A stretch of 49,198 nucleotides of DNA from Hyphomicrobiaceae bacterium (GTDB taxonomy: Bacteria > Pseudomonadota > Alphaproteobacteria > Rhizobiales > Hyphomicrobiaceae): assembly GCA_025351355.1 (NCBI GenBank), contig JANXWC010000055.1, positions 1 to 49,198 of the forward strand, written 5' to 3'. This document shows positions 15,523 through 23,891 of the stretch, piece after piece; position 1 is the first letter of the stretch; every line of letters begins with the position of its first letter. The notes under the pieces are model-generated. The model did no database searches, had not been told where the DNA came from, and saw only the letters and a list, made by a program, of their open reading frames with translations. Made by a program: the position numbers and the translations under genes.

Positions 15523-16830
15523 ATGGATGCCTCAATGGACCGGCCCGAACGCGCCGCAGCTCAGCCGGCACGGCAGGGGTTGCAACTCCGGCATGCGTGC
15601 ATCGTCGCCTGTATCGCGGCGCTCGGCCCGATGCTGCTCTACTATTATCACGAGTTCCGCATCGTCGACTGGCCACTGGAAGTCAGCGGCTACCCGGTGG
15701 GTCGCGATTTCGTCAATCTGTGGTCGGGTGGTCGGGCGGCATGGAGCGGCGATTTCGCGACCCTGTTCGACGCCCAGAAATATGCGATCGATCTGCAGCG
15801 CCACGTGCATCCGTCGATCGTCGAAAACGGGCTGGTGTGGTCGTATCCGCCGACAGCGTTCTGGATCGGTTTGCCGTTCGCAGGGCTGCCGTTCTATCCC
15901 GCGTTGGCGTTGTGGCTGCTGCTCGGGTTTGCCGGCGTCTTATGGGCATTTCGCTTGGGTAAAATGCAGCCGCTGCCGTGGTGGCCGCTACCGTGGCTGG
16001 TGCTGGCGCCCGGCGTGTTGATGGTGCTGTTCTTTGCGCAGACTGCTTTGGTGACGAGCAGCTTGTTCATTGGTGGATTGGTGCTGGCACGTCGACGTCC
16101 GTGGCTCGCGGGTGCGTTGTTGGCTGGCTTCGTAGTCAAGCCGCATATGGGGTTGGCAATTCCCGTCGTGCTGCTGGCGCTCAGACATTGGCGGGCGTTC
16201 CTGGCGACGGCTGTTTTCACCGTGGTCTACGTCGTTGTCACCGTGTTGGCATTCGGACTTGAGCCGTGGGAACTGTATCTGGGCATCACGTTGCCGAAGC
16301 ATTTGGCGATGTTGACGCCGTGGGGCTTCCGCCTGCCGTGGATGTTTACCGCGCAGTACTTCCCGCTGTTGACATCGGGACTGAGCGCCGGAGTGGCCCT
16401 CCACATGCACTGGCTGATAGCGGCTGCCGCACTCGGCATGATGGCCTGGGCGCTGCCGCGTCTGCGCGACCGTGATCTGCAACTCGCCGCAGCTGCCGCC
16501 GCCACACTGTTGATCAGTCCATATATGCAGGCCTATGAACTGGCACTCCCTGCACTCATCGCGTTGCGGATCGCTGCCTACGCGCCAGCGCCGGGAAGCG
16601 ATCAATACTTAACCGCGCGGTACTCGGTCGCGATCATCTCGTTGCTGGCGCCGGTAATCGGGTTGCTCACGGTGCTGCTGTTGAAAATCAATCCAGTCTC
16701 GGCGCTGATGCTCGCCAACATCGCACTATTGGTGGCAACAACGCAGCCGTCGCGCGCTGAGTTTGACCGGTGGCGGCACGCCGTCTCAAGGTGGCCGCTG
16801 CAGGTCCGGCGGAGGCTTAATCCGTCATAG
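15523..16830 (+). CDS. GT87/DUF2029-type membrane glycosyltransferase
   Basis: 435 residues with about ten hydrophobic helices. The first loop holds the family's acidic motif (GRDFVNLWSGGRAAW, about 62-76), as in polyprenyl-phosphate-dependent mannosyltransferases of the GT-C fold (DUF2029/GT87). Such enzymes transfer a sugar from a lipid carrier on the outer face of the membrane. Acceptor and sugar cannot be read from the sequence. A downstream helix-rich part (PWFLTAQYFPLL-like region and YMQAYELALPALIAL) also fits. Its stop codon overlaps the 3' end of the convergent MaoC-like gene by 6 bases. Confidence 0.8.
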   Translation: MDASMDRPERAAAQPARQGLQLRHACIVACIAALGPMLLYYYHEFRIVDWPLEVSGYPVGRDFVNLWSGGRAAWSGDFATLFDAQKYAIDLQRHVHPSIVENGLVWSYPPTAFWIGLPFAGLPFYPALALWLLLGFAGVLWAFRLGKMQPLPWWPLPWLVLAPGVLMVLFFAQTALVTSSLFIGGLVLARRRPWLAGALLAGFVVKPHMGLAIPVVLLALRHWRAFLATAVFTVVYVVVTVLAFGLEPWELYLGITLPKHLAMLTPWGFRLPWMFTAQYFPLLTSGLSAGVALHMHWLIAAAALGMMAWALPRLRDRDLQLAAAAAATLLISPYMQAYELALPALIALRIAAYAPAPGSDQYLTARYSVAIISLLAPVIGLLTVLLLKINPVSALMLANIALLVATTQPSRAEFDRWRHAVSRWPLQVRRRLNPS

Positions 16831-17295
16831 GCGAAGCAGGTAGACATGCTCGCCGTCCAGGATAGGCTGGGCATGCTGATTGGTGACACGCGCGGCCATC
16901 GTTACGAGGCCGGTCGTACGCTGACGCTTCAGTGCGGTGATCTCGAGCGAGGGAAACAACGTGTCGCCGGGATAGGCACTTTTCAGGATCTTGGCTCGCA
17001 CCTCGATCATACCCAGCAGCGCATCTCCGATTTCGTGGGGGAACAGCCCCGCGCCAGCGGCTGTAAAGCATAACACCTGCAGCCCATGAGCCAGGGGGCC
17101 GGGATGGCCGAGCGCGCGGCAATATTCGACATCGTAGTGGATGGGATGATTGTCGAGGCTGACGGTCTGGAAAGCCGTAAAATTGCCATCGCCGAGCGTC
17201 CGGGACGGCAACGGATAGCGATCACCGACGACGAGATCGTCAAATGTCTTGGCCTTGACGGGTCGGTGAGCGGCATAAATTTCCGGCAAAGGCAT
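16825..17295 (-). CDS. MaoC-like hot-dog dehydratase
   Basis: 156 residues with the hot-dog fold of the MaoC/(R)-enoyl-CoA hydratase family. The catalytic signature is visible as SLDNHPIHYD (about 45-54; the D/N-x-x-P-I-H-x-D motif), followed by GHPGPLAHGLQVL (the 'AHG' helix cap). These enzymes hydrate trans-2-enoyl-CoA or act on related acyl thioesters; the exact substrate is open. The start ATG at 17295 precedes MPLPEIY. It has no operon partner: the convergent glycosyltransferase overlaps its 3' end, and upstream is a 302-base gap before cysE, which is divergent. Confidence 0.85.
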   Translation of the reverse strand: MPLPEIYAAHRPVKAKTFDDLVVGDRYPLPSRTLGDGNFTAFQTVSLDNHPIHYDVEYCRALGHPGPLAHGLQVLCFTAAGAGLFPHEIGDALLGMIEVRAKILKSAYPGDTLFPSLEITALKRQRTTGLVTMAARVTNQHAQPILDGEHVYLLRL

Positions 17296-17597
17296 CGGGC
17301 AGGCCTCGCAGTCGTTCGCCGCGGATGATGGCCAAGCCTAAACGGTCGGACCATCAGTGGGCAAGATCTGAATAATGCGGTGGTGGGTGTCGTGCGGCCA
17401 TGACAAATTAAACTGGGGCGCCCCCGTCAGGGCGTAGGCGATAAACATAAAGTGAACGGCTGCTCTTGCGGCGAGCCTCTCTTCTGGGCATCCATGGATA
17501 GTTCAGACGCTGTGAAGGGCGGTCGGGATATGCTATACGAACGGCTGTTTGTGAGAAACAAAGTCACTGACCTCATTCACACTATGATGGGCTGACC
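17296..17597. other. Intergenic region between maoC-like gene and cysE
   Basis: About 300 bases separating two divergent genes. No open frame, tRNA or strong hairpin is visible. The only promoter-like element for cysE is TGCTATACG at 17531-17539 (extended -10 type), without a convincing -35. I see no S-box or other riboswitch. Confidence 0.5.
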
Positions 17598-18461
17598 ATG
17601 GCACAACGATCGGCAACAGCGCCTCTGCAACACGATACAGCGGTCGGCAAATCGAACGTGTCGAGCCATGATCCGATCTGGGCCGCGGTGCGCGCTGAGG
17701 CGGAACTGGCATCAGCCAGTGAACCGGCTCTTGGCGGGTTCTTCTACGCAACTATCCTCAGCCATTCGCGGCTCGAGGATGCCGTCTGTCACCGGCTGGC
17801 GCAGCGGCTTAATCACTCCGATGTCGACGCCGGGCTGATCGGGCAGATGTTCGCACAGGTGCTCGCTCAAAGTTCCGACATGAGCGACGTGTTCCGCGCA
17901 GATTTGAAAGCCGTGTATGATCGCGATCCAGCTTGCGCGCGTTTCATCGAACCGCTTCTCTATTTCAAAGGTTTTCACGCCCTCGTCACGCATCGCTTTG
18001 CCCACGAGCTTTTGAAACAGGGCCGACGCGACTTCGCGCTCTATTTGCAAAGCCAGTCGTCACGCATTTTAGGCGTCGACATTAATCCGGCGACGCGGAT
18101 GGGGCGGGGCATCATGCTCGATCATGGCACCGGCATCGTGATTGGTGAGACAGCTGTTGTCGGCGACAACTGCTCGATCCTGCAAAACGTGACGCTGGGC
18201 GGCAACGGCAAGGAAACCGGTGATCGGCATCCGAAAATCGGAAAAAATGTGTTGCTGTCGGTCGGCGCCAAGGTGCTCGGCAACATCAAGGTGGGCGACT
18301 GCTCGAAGATTGCGGCGGGCTCAGTCGTACTCAACGATGTCCCGGCGAACAAGACGGTCGCCGGGGTTCCCGCGCGGATCGTCGGGGATTCGGGGTGCCC
18401 TGAACCGGCACGCAGCATGGATCACAGGGTCGAGCCCGACGATTGCGGTTGCGGGATGTAG
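17598..18461 (+). CDS. cysE: Serine O-acetyltransferase CysE
   Basis: 287-residue enzyme acetylating serine with acetyl-CoA, the first step of cysteine synthesis. The N-terminal helical SATase domain (DPIWAAVRAEAELASASEP, about 27-45) is followed by left-handed beta-helix hexapeptide repeats from about 150 to 260. The active-site region LDHGTGIVIGETAVVGD and the acetyl-CoA-binding turn (GGNGKETGDRHPKIG) are intact. The last residues (CGCGM) are cysteine-rich. ATG 17598 gives a 26-residue extension before the conserved domain. It is followed 64 bases later by a DUF3126 gene, a pairing common in alphaproteobacteria. Confidence 0.93.
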   Translation: MAQRSATAPLQHDTAVGKSNVSSHDPIWAAVRAEAELASASEPALGGFFYATILSHSRLEDAVCHRLAQRLNHSDVDAGLIGQMFAQVLAQSSDMSDVFRADLKAVYDRDPACARFIEPLLYFKGFHALVTHRFAHELLKQGRRDFALYLQSQSSRILGVDINPATRMGRGIMLDHGTGIVIGETAVVGDNCSILQNVTLGGNGKETGDRHPKIGKNVLLSVGAKVLGNIKVGDCSKIAAGSVVLNDVPANKTVAGVPARIVGDSGCPEPARSMDHRVEPDDCGCGM

Positions 18462-18525
18462 CGGGCTGCCTTAAGGGGCGTGAGCTTTCCGGCTAAGGGC
18501 CGGTTCTAAAACGATGGGTTGATGC

Positions 18526-18951
18526 ATGTCCGATCAATTTACGCCTGATATAGTCAGGAAACTTCAGACGTATCTGCGCAAGGCCTTTGGGTCGCAAATT
18601 CTGGCGGTGCGCACCCGCCCCAAGAAGAGCGATATCGCTGACGTATTCGCGGGCGACAAGCCGTTCGGCGTTCTGACGCTGGATGACGAGGACGGAGAAC
18701 TGACGTACCAGCTTTCCTGGTCATTGCAGGAGAAACCGAAGCCGCTCATCCCCGCAGAAATGCAGCGCATCCAGATGCAGCTTCGCGAAATGCTGGGAGC
18801 CAAGACATTGACGGTCCGTGCGCGCGGCAAATTGAAGGACAGCGCCGAGGTCTTTGTCGCGGAGGAGTCGTTAGCCATCATGTCGTTAGACGATGATGCC
18901 TATCAGTTCCAGATGGCTATTTTGGAAATGGACCTCGACGACGTCAAATGA
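18526..18951 (+). CDS. DUF3126 protein with two tandem copies
   Basis: 141 residues. DUF3126 proteins are normally one domain of about 70 residues. Here two copies can be aligned by eye: residues 5-62 (VRKLQTYLRKAFGSQILAVR, PKKSDIADVF, GVLTLDDEDGE) and residues 78-139 (MQRIQMQLREMLGAKTLTVR, GKLKDSAEVF, AIMSLDDDAYQFQMAILEMD). The second copy ends with the QFQMAIL-DLDD tail typical of the family, while the first ends in LSWSLQEKP. The function of the family is unknown. It is conserved next to cysE, so a link to cysteine or Fe-S metabolism is possible but unproven. Confidence 0.85.
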   Translation: MSDQFTPDIVRKLQTYLRKAFGSQILAVRTRPKKSDIADVFAGDKPFGVLTLDDEDGELTYQLSWSLQEKPKPLIPAEMQRIQMQLREMLGAKTLTVRARGKLKDSAEVFVAEESLAIMSLDDDAYQFQMAILEMDLDDVK

Positions 18952-19050
18952 TGGTCGAGATCGGCGCAGAGTGCCGGACCAATCTCTGCTAAAGGTGATT
19001 GCTGGTAGCGTCTCGACGCGCGTGACTTAACTCCCAATAGCGAGCTACTC

Positions 19051-19581
19051 ATGGCGCTCTATTCTTTGGACACCCAAAAGGTCGTGACGCCGGCCATTAA
19101 TCGCTTCTGGGTCGCTGAAAATGCGATCGTGCTCGGCAACGTCATTCTAGGGGAAGACGCGAGCGTCTGGTTTAACGTCGTAATCCGCGGTGACAATGAG
19201 CCGATCCGGGTCGGCGCACGAACTAATCTGCAGGATGGCTGCGTACTGCACTCTGATCCAGGGTTTCCTTTGACAATCGGCGAAGATTGTACGATCGGGC
19301 ACATGGTCATGTTGCACGGCTGCTCGATTGGGGCGGGATCGCTTATCGGTATCGGCGCCATTGTGTTGAACGGTGCGAAAATCGGTGAAGGATGTTTGAT
19401 CGGCGCGGGAGCCCTCATCCCTGAAGGCAAGGAAATTCCCTCGGGATCTGTGGTGTTCGGTTCACCGGGAAAAATAGTGCGGCAATTGACGAGCGAAGAC
19501 AAAGATCGCATGCGGCGCGGAGCAGCCCACTATGTGGACAACGCTCGCCGTTTTGCTGCAGGCCTCGTCAGGCAGGGCTGA
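19051..19581 (+). CDS. Gamma-class carbonic anhydrase family protein
   Basis: 176 residues of left-handed beta-helix hexapeptide repeats, as in PaaY/YrdA/CaiE-type proteins. Histidines placed as the zinc ligands of gamma-carbonic anhydrase are present: H in VLHSDPG, H in IGHMVMLHGC (two). These proteins bind zinc or other metal at trimer interfaces; many have no proven carbonic anhydrase activity. It is alone, in the same direction as the DUF3126 gene 99 bases upstream, and convergent with the peptidase gene 20 bases downstream. Confidence 0.88.
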   Translation: MALYSLDTQKVVTPAINRFWVAENAIVLGNVILGEDASVWFNVVIRGDNEPIRVGARTNLQDGCVLHSDPGFPLTIGEDCTIGHMVMLHGCSIGAGSLIGIGAIVLNGAKIGEGCLIGAGALIPEGKEIPSGSVVFGSPGKIVRQLTSEDKDRMRRGAAHYVDNARRFAAGLVRQG

Positions 19582-19601
19582 GCGAAGCGTTGGTCGCAAG
19601 C

Positions 19602-20291
19602 TTATTGTGTCGTATGGCGCATGCCCGCAACTGGCATCGGCACAGAGGGCACAGCCGTCTTCGGATCCAATGACATCCACACCAACGGGTTCAGGTAAGA
19701 CTGGCGCATGACGAAGCGGTAGGGCGTCTTGCTCCACAGCTTGATGGTGTCCGTCTTGTTGTCGAGAATGAAATCGCCATCGCTGGTGCGGGCCGTCAAA
19801 ACAGCATGCCCTTCGTGGCGCTCATCGTAGACGACTGTCATCAATAGCGCACTGGGCGGCCAGCCAGCTGCAATCAATCGGTGACGTTTCAGCAGGGCGT
19901 AGTCTTCACAATCGCCCTTGCCGCTGCGGGGTAACGTCCAGTAATCCTCGACTCCGTATTGATCCATATCTGTCATCGGCGCGATTTCGGCATTGACCTG
20001 ACGGTTGACCTTGTCCAGCTCGGCTATCGCCCTGGCATCGCCGGCCCGCCGGGTCTCTTCTGTGACGCCCTGACTGCATTCGCGTGGGTCGCGCATGCAG
20101 AAATCAACGTGTCCGTAAGGTGGTGGCGTGACACCGAATACGCGCATGTAAGGCGAATTTGCTTCCTGTACGCTGTTGAGCGTGGCTTGAACCTGCCCTT
20201 GCAGCGCCCCAACCTTTTCAGCCGCATTTGCCGGTCCGACGATCAGCGCAACAGCTATTGCCGCCAGTACATGGCGCGCAGTTACTCGCAT
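19602..20291 (-). CDS. BTLCP transglutaminase-like cysteine peptidase
   Basis: 229 residues, exported. From the ATG at 20291 a signal peptide is clear: MRVTARHVLAAIAVALIVGPANA, cleaved about residue 23. An earlier TTG at 20309 is possible but adds nothing conserved. The catalytic triad of the bacterial transglutaminase-like cysteine proteinase family (DUF920) is visible: Cys in GKGDCEDYALLKR (about 126), His in EGHAVLTA (about 161) and Asp in FILDNKTD (about 174). In other bacteria (LapG) such enzymes cleave surface adhesins under c-di-GMP control. A two-domain PilZ gene lies just upstream, suggestive but only by proximity. The peptidase is periplasmic by prediction; its substrate is unknown. 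Confidence 0.9.
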   Translation of the reverse strand: MRVTARHVLAAIAVALIVGPANAAEKVGALQGQVQATLNSVQEANSPYMRVFGVTPPPYGHVDFCMRDPRECSQGVTEETRRAGDARAIAELDKVNRQVNAEIAPMTDMDQYGVEDYWTLPRSGKGDCEDYALLKRHRLIAAGWPPSALLMTVVYDERHEGHAVLTARTSDGDFILDNKTDTIKLWSKTPYRFVMRQSYLNPLVWMSLDPKTAVPSVPMPVAGMRHTTQ

Positions 20292-20381
20292 TACTCGACT
20301 CCCACTCAACGAAATTGCAACTACACGACAAGGCTTATAACGTTTGCATGCGAACTAAGTTTCGACGGAGCATCGCGGACA

Positions 20382-21011
20382 TCAACCAAAGTAGCGGCGC
20401 AACGCATTTGGATTTTGGACATCGACGAATTCAAGCGCAATGCCGCGTTCGTGGTGGCGGACGACCCGGGCATTGAGATTGCCAAGCTTGACGATGGTGC
20501 CGATTTCCGGCCTTGCAGGCGTGACGACGGAGGCCCCTGAAATCGACATGTCTGAGACTTCGGAGCTGATCGCAATGCCCTCAGCAAGTGTCAGCGTCTG
20601 TGAATTTGATTTGAGTGCGATGCGCTCATGGCGCCTGGCTTCCAGACCGGGCTGTTCATGCTTGTTCAATATGAACATGAGAATAGAAGCGAGTTTTTCG
20701 CGCTTGTGAGCGGTCATCGTGAACTGCACGGCAAAGCCGCCGGCAAAGCCGCGCACGACGTTGCCTTCAAGACCGCCGAGTTGATCGAAATAAGCGATGA
20801 TTTTCTCGCCTAACTCCAACTCCACGGGCGCCATCAGCGCGCAGCCGCCAACGGAGATGTCGATCAATTTGCAGGGGTATTCGTGTTTGCTTGTGCGCAT
20901 GAAACGGCCAAACAGAACGACGGGCACTCGGTTGTGCCGCCGCCGATCGGTGACGGCGCGCGACGCGGGTTCGGCGGCTGTTGGCGCGGATCTGACGACG
21001 GGCGTACGCAT
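20382..21011 (-). CDS. PilZ protein with two PilZ domains
   Basis: 209 residues. Domain 1 (about 22-115) has RRRHNR and DISVGG, and domain 2 (about 125-209) has RRHER and DMSISG; each is the RxxxR...D/N-x-S-x-x-G signature of c-di-GMP-binding PilZ domains. There are no membrane segments. It is likely a cytoplasmic c-di-GMP receptor. The ATG at 21011 follows AAGGA. It lies 90 bases upstream of the BTLCP peptidase and on the same strand, so they may be co-transcribed, which would resemble, in function only, the LapD-LapG pairing. Confidence 0.9.
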   Translation of the reverse strand: MRTPVVRSAPTAAEPASRAVTDRRRHNRVPVVLFGRFMRTSKHEYPCKLIDISVGGCALMAPVELELGEKIIAYFDQLGGLEGNVVRGFAGGFAVQFTMTAHKREKLASILMFILNKHEQPGLEARRHERIALKSNSQTLTLAEGIAISSEVSDMSISGASVVTPARPEIGTIVKLGNLNARVVRHHERGIALEFVDVQNPNALRRYFG

Positions 21012-21242
21012 GGCATGTCCTTACTCGACGGGCGGGACCTTCTCCCGCAATGACAGCTGCGCGCGCTGCACACCGCGACGCCGGATGACTATGCGGTCGA
21101 CGGTTTTAAAGAACCTCTAACTCAGCGGGTGATTTTGGCACATTTCGGTGGTGGGGCGGTTTTTACTGGCCATTGGCTTGCGTCAAGGAAGGGGATCGCG
21201 CACCATCGTCGCGCCCCTGGAAATCATGATGGAGCTGGCGTT

Positions 21243-22103
21243 ATGGCGATCAAGAGCGTTGTCGGCCTGGATCACGTCGTTGTGGTGGTCAGAGATTTGG
21301 ATGCGGCGGCCGCCATCTGGGCTCGGCTCGGGTTCACCGTTTCGCCACGTGGATTGCACAGCGCGCACATGGGCACCGCCAATCACACGCTGATGCTCGG
21401 CGAGGACTATCTGGAACTGATGGGTGTGGTTGCTGCAACCGAACGCAACGCAACGACGCGGGCGCTGCTTGAAAAACGCGAAGGTGTCGAGCGCGCGGCT
21501 TTTACAACTCTAAATGCTGCGGAGGGCGTTGAGGCGTTGCGCGCGCGCGGGCTGAAGAATGCCCTCGGTCCGACGGATTTCAGCCGACCGGTCGTGTTGG
21601 CCGACGGGCGAAAGACCGAGGCCGTCTTCAGCACGTTCCAATGGCCGCTGGATGAACGACCGGGCGGCTTGCGTATTTTTGCCTGCCAACACTTCACGCG
21701 CGAGACTGTCTGGTTGCCGGAACTGACGTCACACGCCAACGACGCCAGCCGCATCGATCACCTGGAAATTTTGAGCACCGATCCAGCTGCTGCGGCCCAG
21801 CACATGGCTCGCCTCATCGACATGCCGGTGGTTGTGGACAACGATGGCGCGCCACGCGTCGAAAGCGGTAATGGACGTGGCGCCTTTGTTTTTGTCGATC
21901 GCGCGCGACTGCTAGCACGACATCCGGGCGTGCCGCTCGCTCAATTGCCGGACGAAGGTGCTGTCGTGCTGTCGCTGCGCGTCAGGGATGTGTCGAAAAC
22001 GCGTGCCGCGCTGACGGGTGTCGGTATTTCGACCGCGGCGGACGTGATCAAGGTGCCGCCTGCCTTCGCCAACGGCGTCCTCATCGAATTTGCGGCGGAA
22101 TAG
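21243..22103 (+). CDS. VOC superfamily glyoxalase-like protein
   Basis: 286 residues with a glyoxalase/bleomycin-resistance fold: N-terminal LDHVVVVVRDLDAAAAIWARLGF (about 8-30), an NHTLMLGEDYLELMGV strand around 50-65, and a second half starting at SRIDHLEILSTDP (about 168). It resembles Glyoxalase_3-type single-polypeptide proteins that hold two VOC repeats. Metal ligands and substrate are not assignable by eye. ATG 21243 follows GGAG; the frame upstream (21129) looks non-coding. It is convergent with the rhodanese gene, 19 bases away. Confidence 0.85.
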   Translation: MAIKSVVGLDHVVVVVRDLDAAAAIWARLGFTVSPRGLHSAHMGTANHTLMLGEDYLELMGVVAATERNATTRALLEKREGVERAAFTTLNAAEGVEALRARGLKNALGPTDFSRPVVLADGRKTEAVFSTFQWPLDERPGGLRIFACQHFTRETVWLPELTSHANDASRIDHLEILSTDPAAAAQHMARLIDMPVVVDNDGAPRVESGNGRGAFVFVDRARLLARHPGVPLAQLPDEGAVVLSLRVRDVSKTRAALTGVGISTAADVIKVPPAFANGVLIEFAAE

Positions 22104-22122
22104 TGGAATTGCGGTCGGGAGA

Positions 22123-22533
22123 TCAGATCTTGGTCTTGGGGCCGGTCTCGACCGAGCCGCCCGCGGCCTTCCAGGCGGCAAACCCACCGATCATGTGAGA
22201 GACCGGTTTTAAACCCATGTCCTGCGCCGTTTTGGCCGCTAACACCGAGCGTAAACCGCCGGCGCAGAAGAAGACGAATTCCTTGTCCTCGCCGAACACC
22301 GGCTTGAAATAGGGGCTGGCCGGGTCGATCCAGAACTCAAGCATGCCACGGGTGGCATGAAACGCACCGGGGACGCGGCCATCGCGCTCGAGTTCCCGGG
22401 GGTCGCGAATGTCCACCAGCACCACATTGGGATCTTTGGCCTTGGCAATCACGTCGGCGGCTGGTCGTTCGATAATTGTGGCGCGCGCCTCGTCGACCAT
22501 GGACTTGACGCTCTGCGTTATCTTTTGGGGCAT
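22123..22533 (-). CDS. Rhodanese-like sulfurtransferase
   Basis: 136-residue single-domain rhodanese. The active-site cysteine is in EFVFFCAGGLRSVLAA (about residue 88), in a loop of CAGGLR. VLVDIRDPRELERDGRVPGA is the conserved CH2A/CH2B-like region. It moves sulfane sulfur to an acceptor; the partner is unknown. No signal peptide, so it is cytoplasmic. AGGAAT precedes the ATG at 22533. Confidence 0.9.
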   Translation of the reverse strand: MPQKITQSVKSMVDEARATIIERPAADVIAKAKDPNVVLVDIRDPRELERDGRVPGAFHATRGMLEFWIDPASPYFKPVFGEDKEFVFFCAGGLRSVLAAKTAQDMGLKPVSHMIGGFAAWKAAGGSVETGPKTKI

Positions 22534-22742
22534 GGCTCATTCCTGGCTGATTGACTGGCCGCCATTATAGCGACTGGCATGCGCACGGTCACCCCTTGGC
22601 AATGGATTTCCTGACGCTCAGCATGGCATGTCCGCTCAGCACGGCATTGCAACGCTGCGACCAGGGCTTTACTGTCCGGTCTGTCGAACCGGTCACTCAG
22701 CGCCGCTATCGTCTATCGTCACATCGCTAGGAGCGGTCCGTA

Positions 22743-23816
22743 ATGCCTTACAACATCCTCATTCTCGGCGCGGCATATGGGTCGTTGTTGGCCTCCAAGA
22801 TGCTGTTCGGCGGTCATAAGATCCACCACGTGTGCCTGCCGGCAGAGGCTGATCTTATTAATGCCGAAGGGTTCCGCGTGCGGCTTCCCGTCAAGGGCCG
22901 CACTGAACCGGTGCTGCTCGATTCGCGCAAACTGCCGGGGAAGGTGACGGCCAGCGGCGCTGCCGGCGTCAATCCCGCCGACTTCGATCTGATCGGGCTC
23001 GCAATGCAGGAACCGCAGTACGGCTCGCCCGGTGTGCGCGAGTTGCTCGATGCCGTGGCTCGTTCGCGCGTGCCCTGCATGTCGATCATGAACATGCCAC
23101 CGCTACCATACGTGAAGCGCATTCCCGGCCTCGACTACGCGGCACTGACGTCGGCCTTTACCGACGCGAGCGTCTGGGACAACTTCGATCCGGAATGCCT
23201 GACTTTGTGCAGTCCCGATCCGCAGGCGGTGCGTCCACCGGACGAGCAGGTAAATGTGCTGATGGTGACGTTGCCGACGAACTTCAAGGTTGCGAAGTTC
23301 GGCAACGAGAAGGGCAACGCGATCCTGCGCCAGTTGGAACAGGACATCGACGGCGTGCGGTTTGATCCGGGCGATGGCACCAAAATCGAGCTGCCGGTGA
23401 AGCTGCGCGTGCACGATTCTATTTTTGTGCCGCTTGCGAAGTGGTCGATGCTGCTGGCTGGCAACTATCGCTGCGTGACGCCGGACGGAATGCGCACCGC
23501 GCAGGAAGCCGTGCATTCCGATATCGAAACGTCGCGTTCTGTCTACAATTTTGTGCGCGACCTGTGCATCAAACTCGGCGCGGCATCGAGCGACCTCGTG
23601 CCGTTCGAGAAGTATGCAGCCGCCGCCCAATCGCTGAGCCGGCCGGCGTCGGCGGCGCGGGCGCTGCAGAACGGCGCACTGAATATCGAACGTGTCGACA
23701 GGCTGGTTCAGTTGATCGCCAAGCAGAAGGGCATGAGCTTGGCTGCCATCGATGCCGGCGTGGCGATGGTCGATGCGCGCCTAGCGGCCAATCGGTTGAA
23801 GGCCAAGCAGTCCTAA
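22743..23816 (+). CDS. Ketopantoate reductase-like (ApbA/PanE family) oxidoreductase
   Basis: 357 residues. The N-terminus ILILGAAYGSLLASKMLFGGHKIHHVCLP is a Rossmann dinucleotide-binding start of the ApbA/PanE family (2-dehydropantoate reductase). The protein is longer than PanE (about 300) and deviates in the core: I do not see the classic GxGxxG exactly (GAAYGS instead). The C-terminal half is helical, with VKLRVHDSIFVPLAKWSMLLAGNYR near 218-242. It may use another 2-oxo acid or have a different role. GGAG precedes the ATG at 22743. A strong terminator follows it. Confidence 0.7.
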   Translation: MPYNILILGAAYGSLLASKMLFGGHKIHHVCLPAEADLINAEGFRVRLPVKGRTEPVLLDSRKLPGKVTASGAAGVNPADFDLIGLAMQEPQYGSPGVRELLDAVARSRVPCMSIMNMPPLPYVKRIPGLDYAALTSAFTDASVWDNFDPECLTLCSPDPQAVRPPDEQVNVLMVTLPTNFKVAKFGNEKGNAILRQLEQDIDGVRFDPGDGTKIELPVKLRVHDSIFVPLAKWSMLLAGNYRCVTPDGMRTAQEAVHSDIETSRSVYNFVRDLCIKLGAASSDLVPFEKYAAAAQSLSRPASAARALQNGALNIERVDRLVQLIAKQKGMSLAAIDAGVAMVDARLAANRLKAKQS

Positions 23817-23846
23817 GTACGCTTTATTACAGACACGTAAACAGCG

Positions 23847-23879
23847 ATGGCGGATGCCCGGAGGCACCCGCCATTTTTT
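23847..23879 (+). terminator. Rho-independent terminator
   Basis: ATGGCGGATGCC (23847-23858), loop CGGA, then GGCACCCGCCAT (23863-23874), an arm with one A-C mismatch, followed directly by a run of six T from 23874 to 23879. It ends the transcript of the ketopantoate-reductase-like gene (stop at 23816). On the opposite strand the stem is not followed by a T-run, so it would not stop rlpA transcription by this mechanism. Confidence 0.85.
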
Positions 23880-23891
23880 ATCTGAAGCGGT

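Noticed and set aside
18499-18512. GGTTCTAAAAC before the DUF3126 gene as an Irr box
   Set aside because: Only a right half-site; no TTTAGAA partner.
21120-21150. TGGCACATTTCGGTGG as a second sigma-54 promoter
   Set aside because: No TTGC at the correct spacing; the -12 element is absent.
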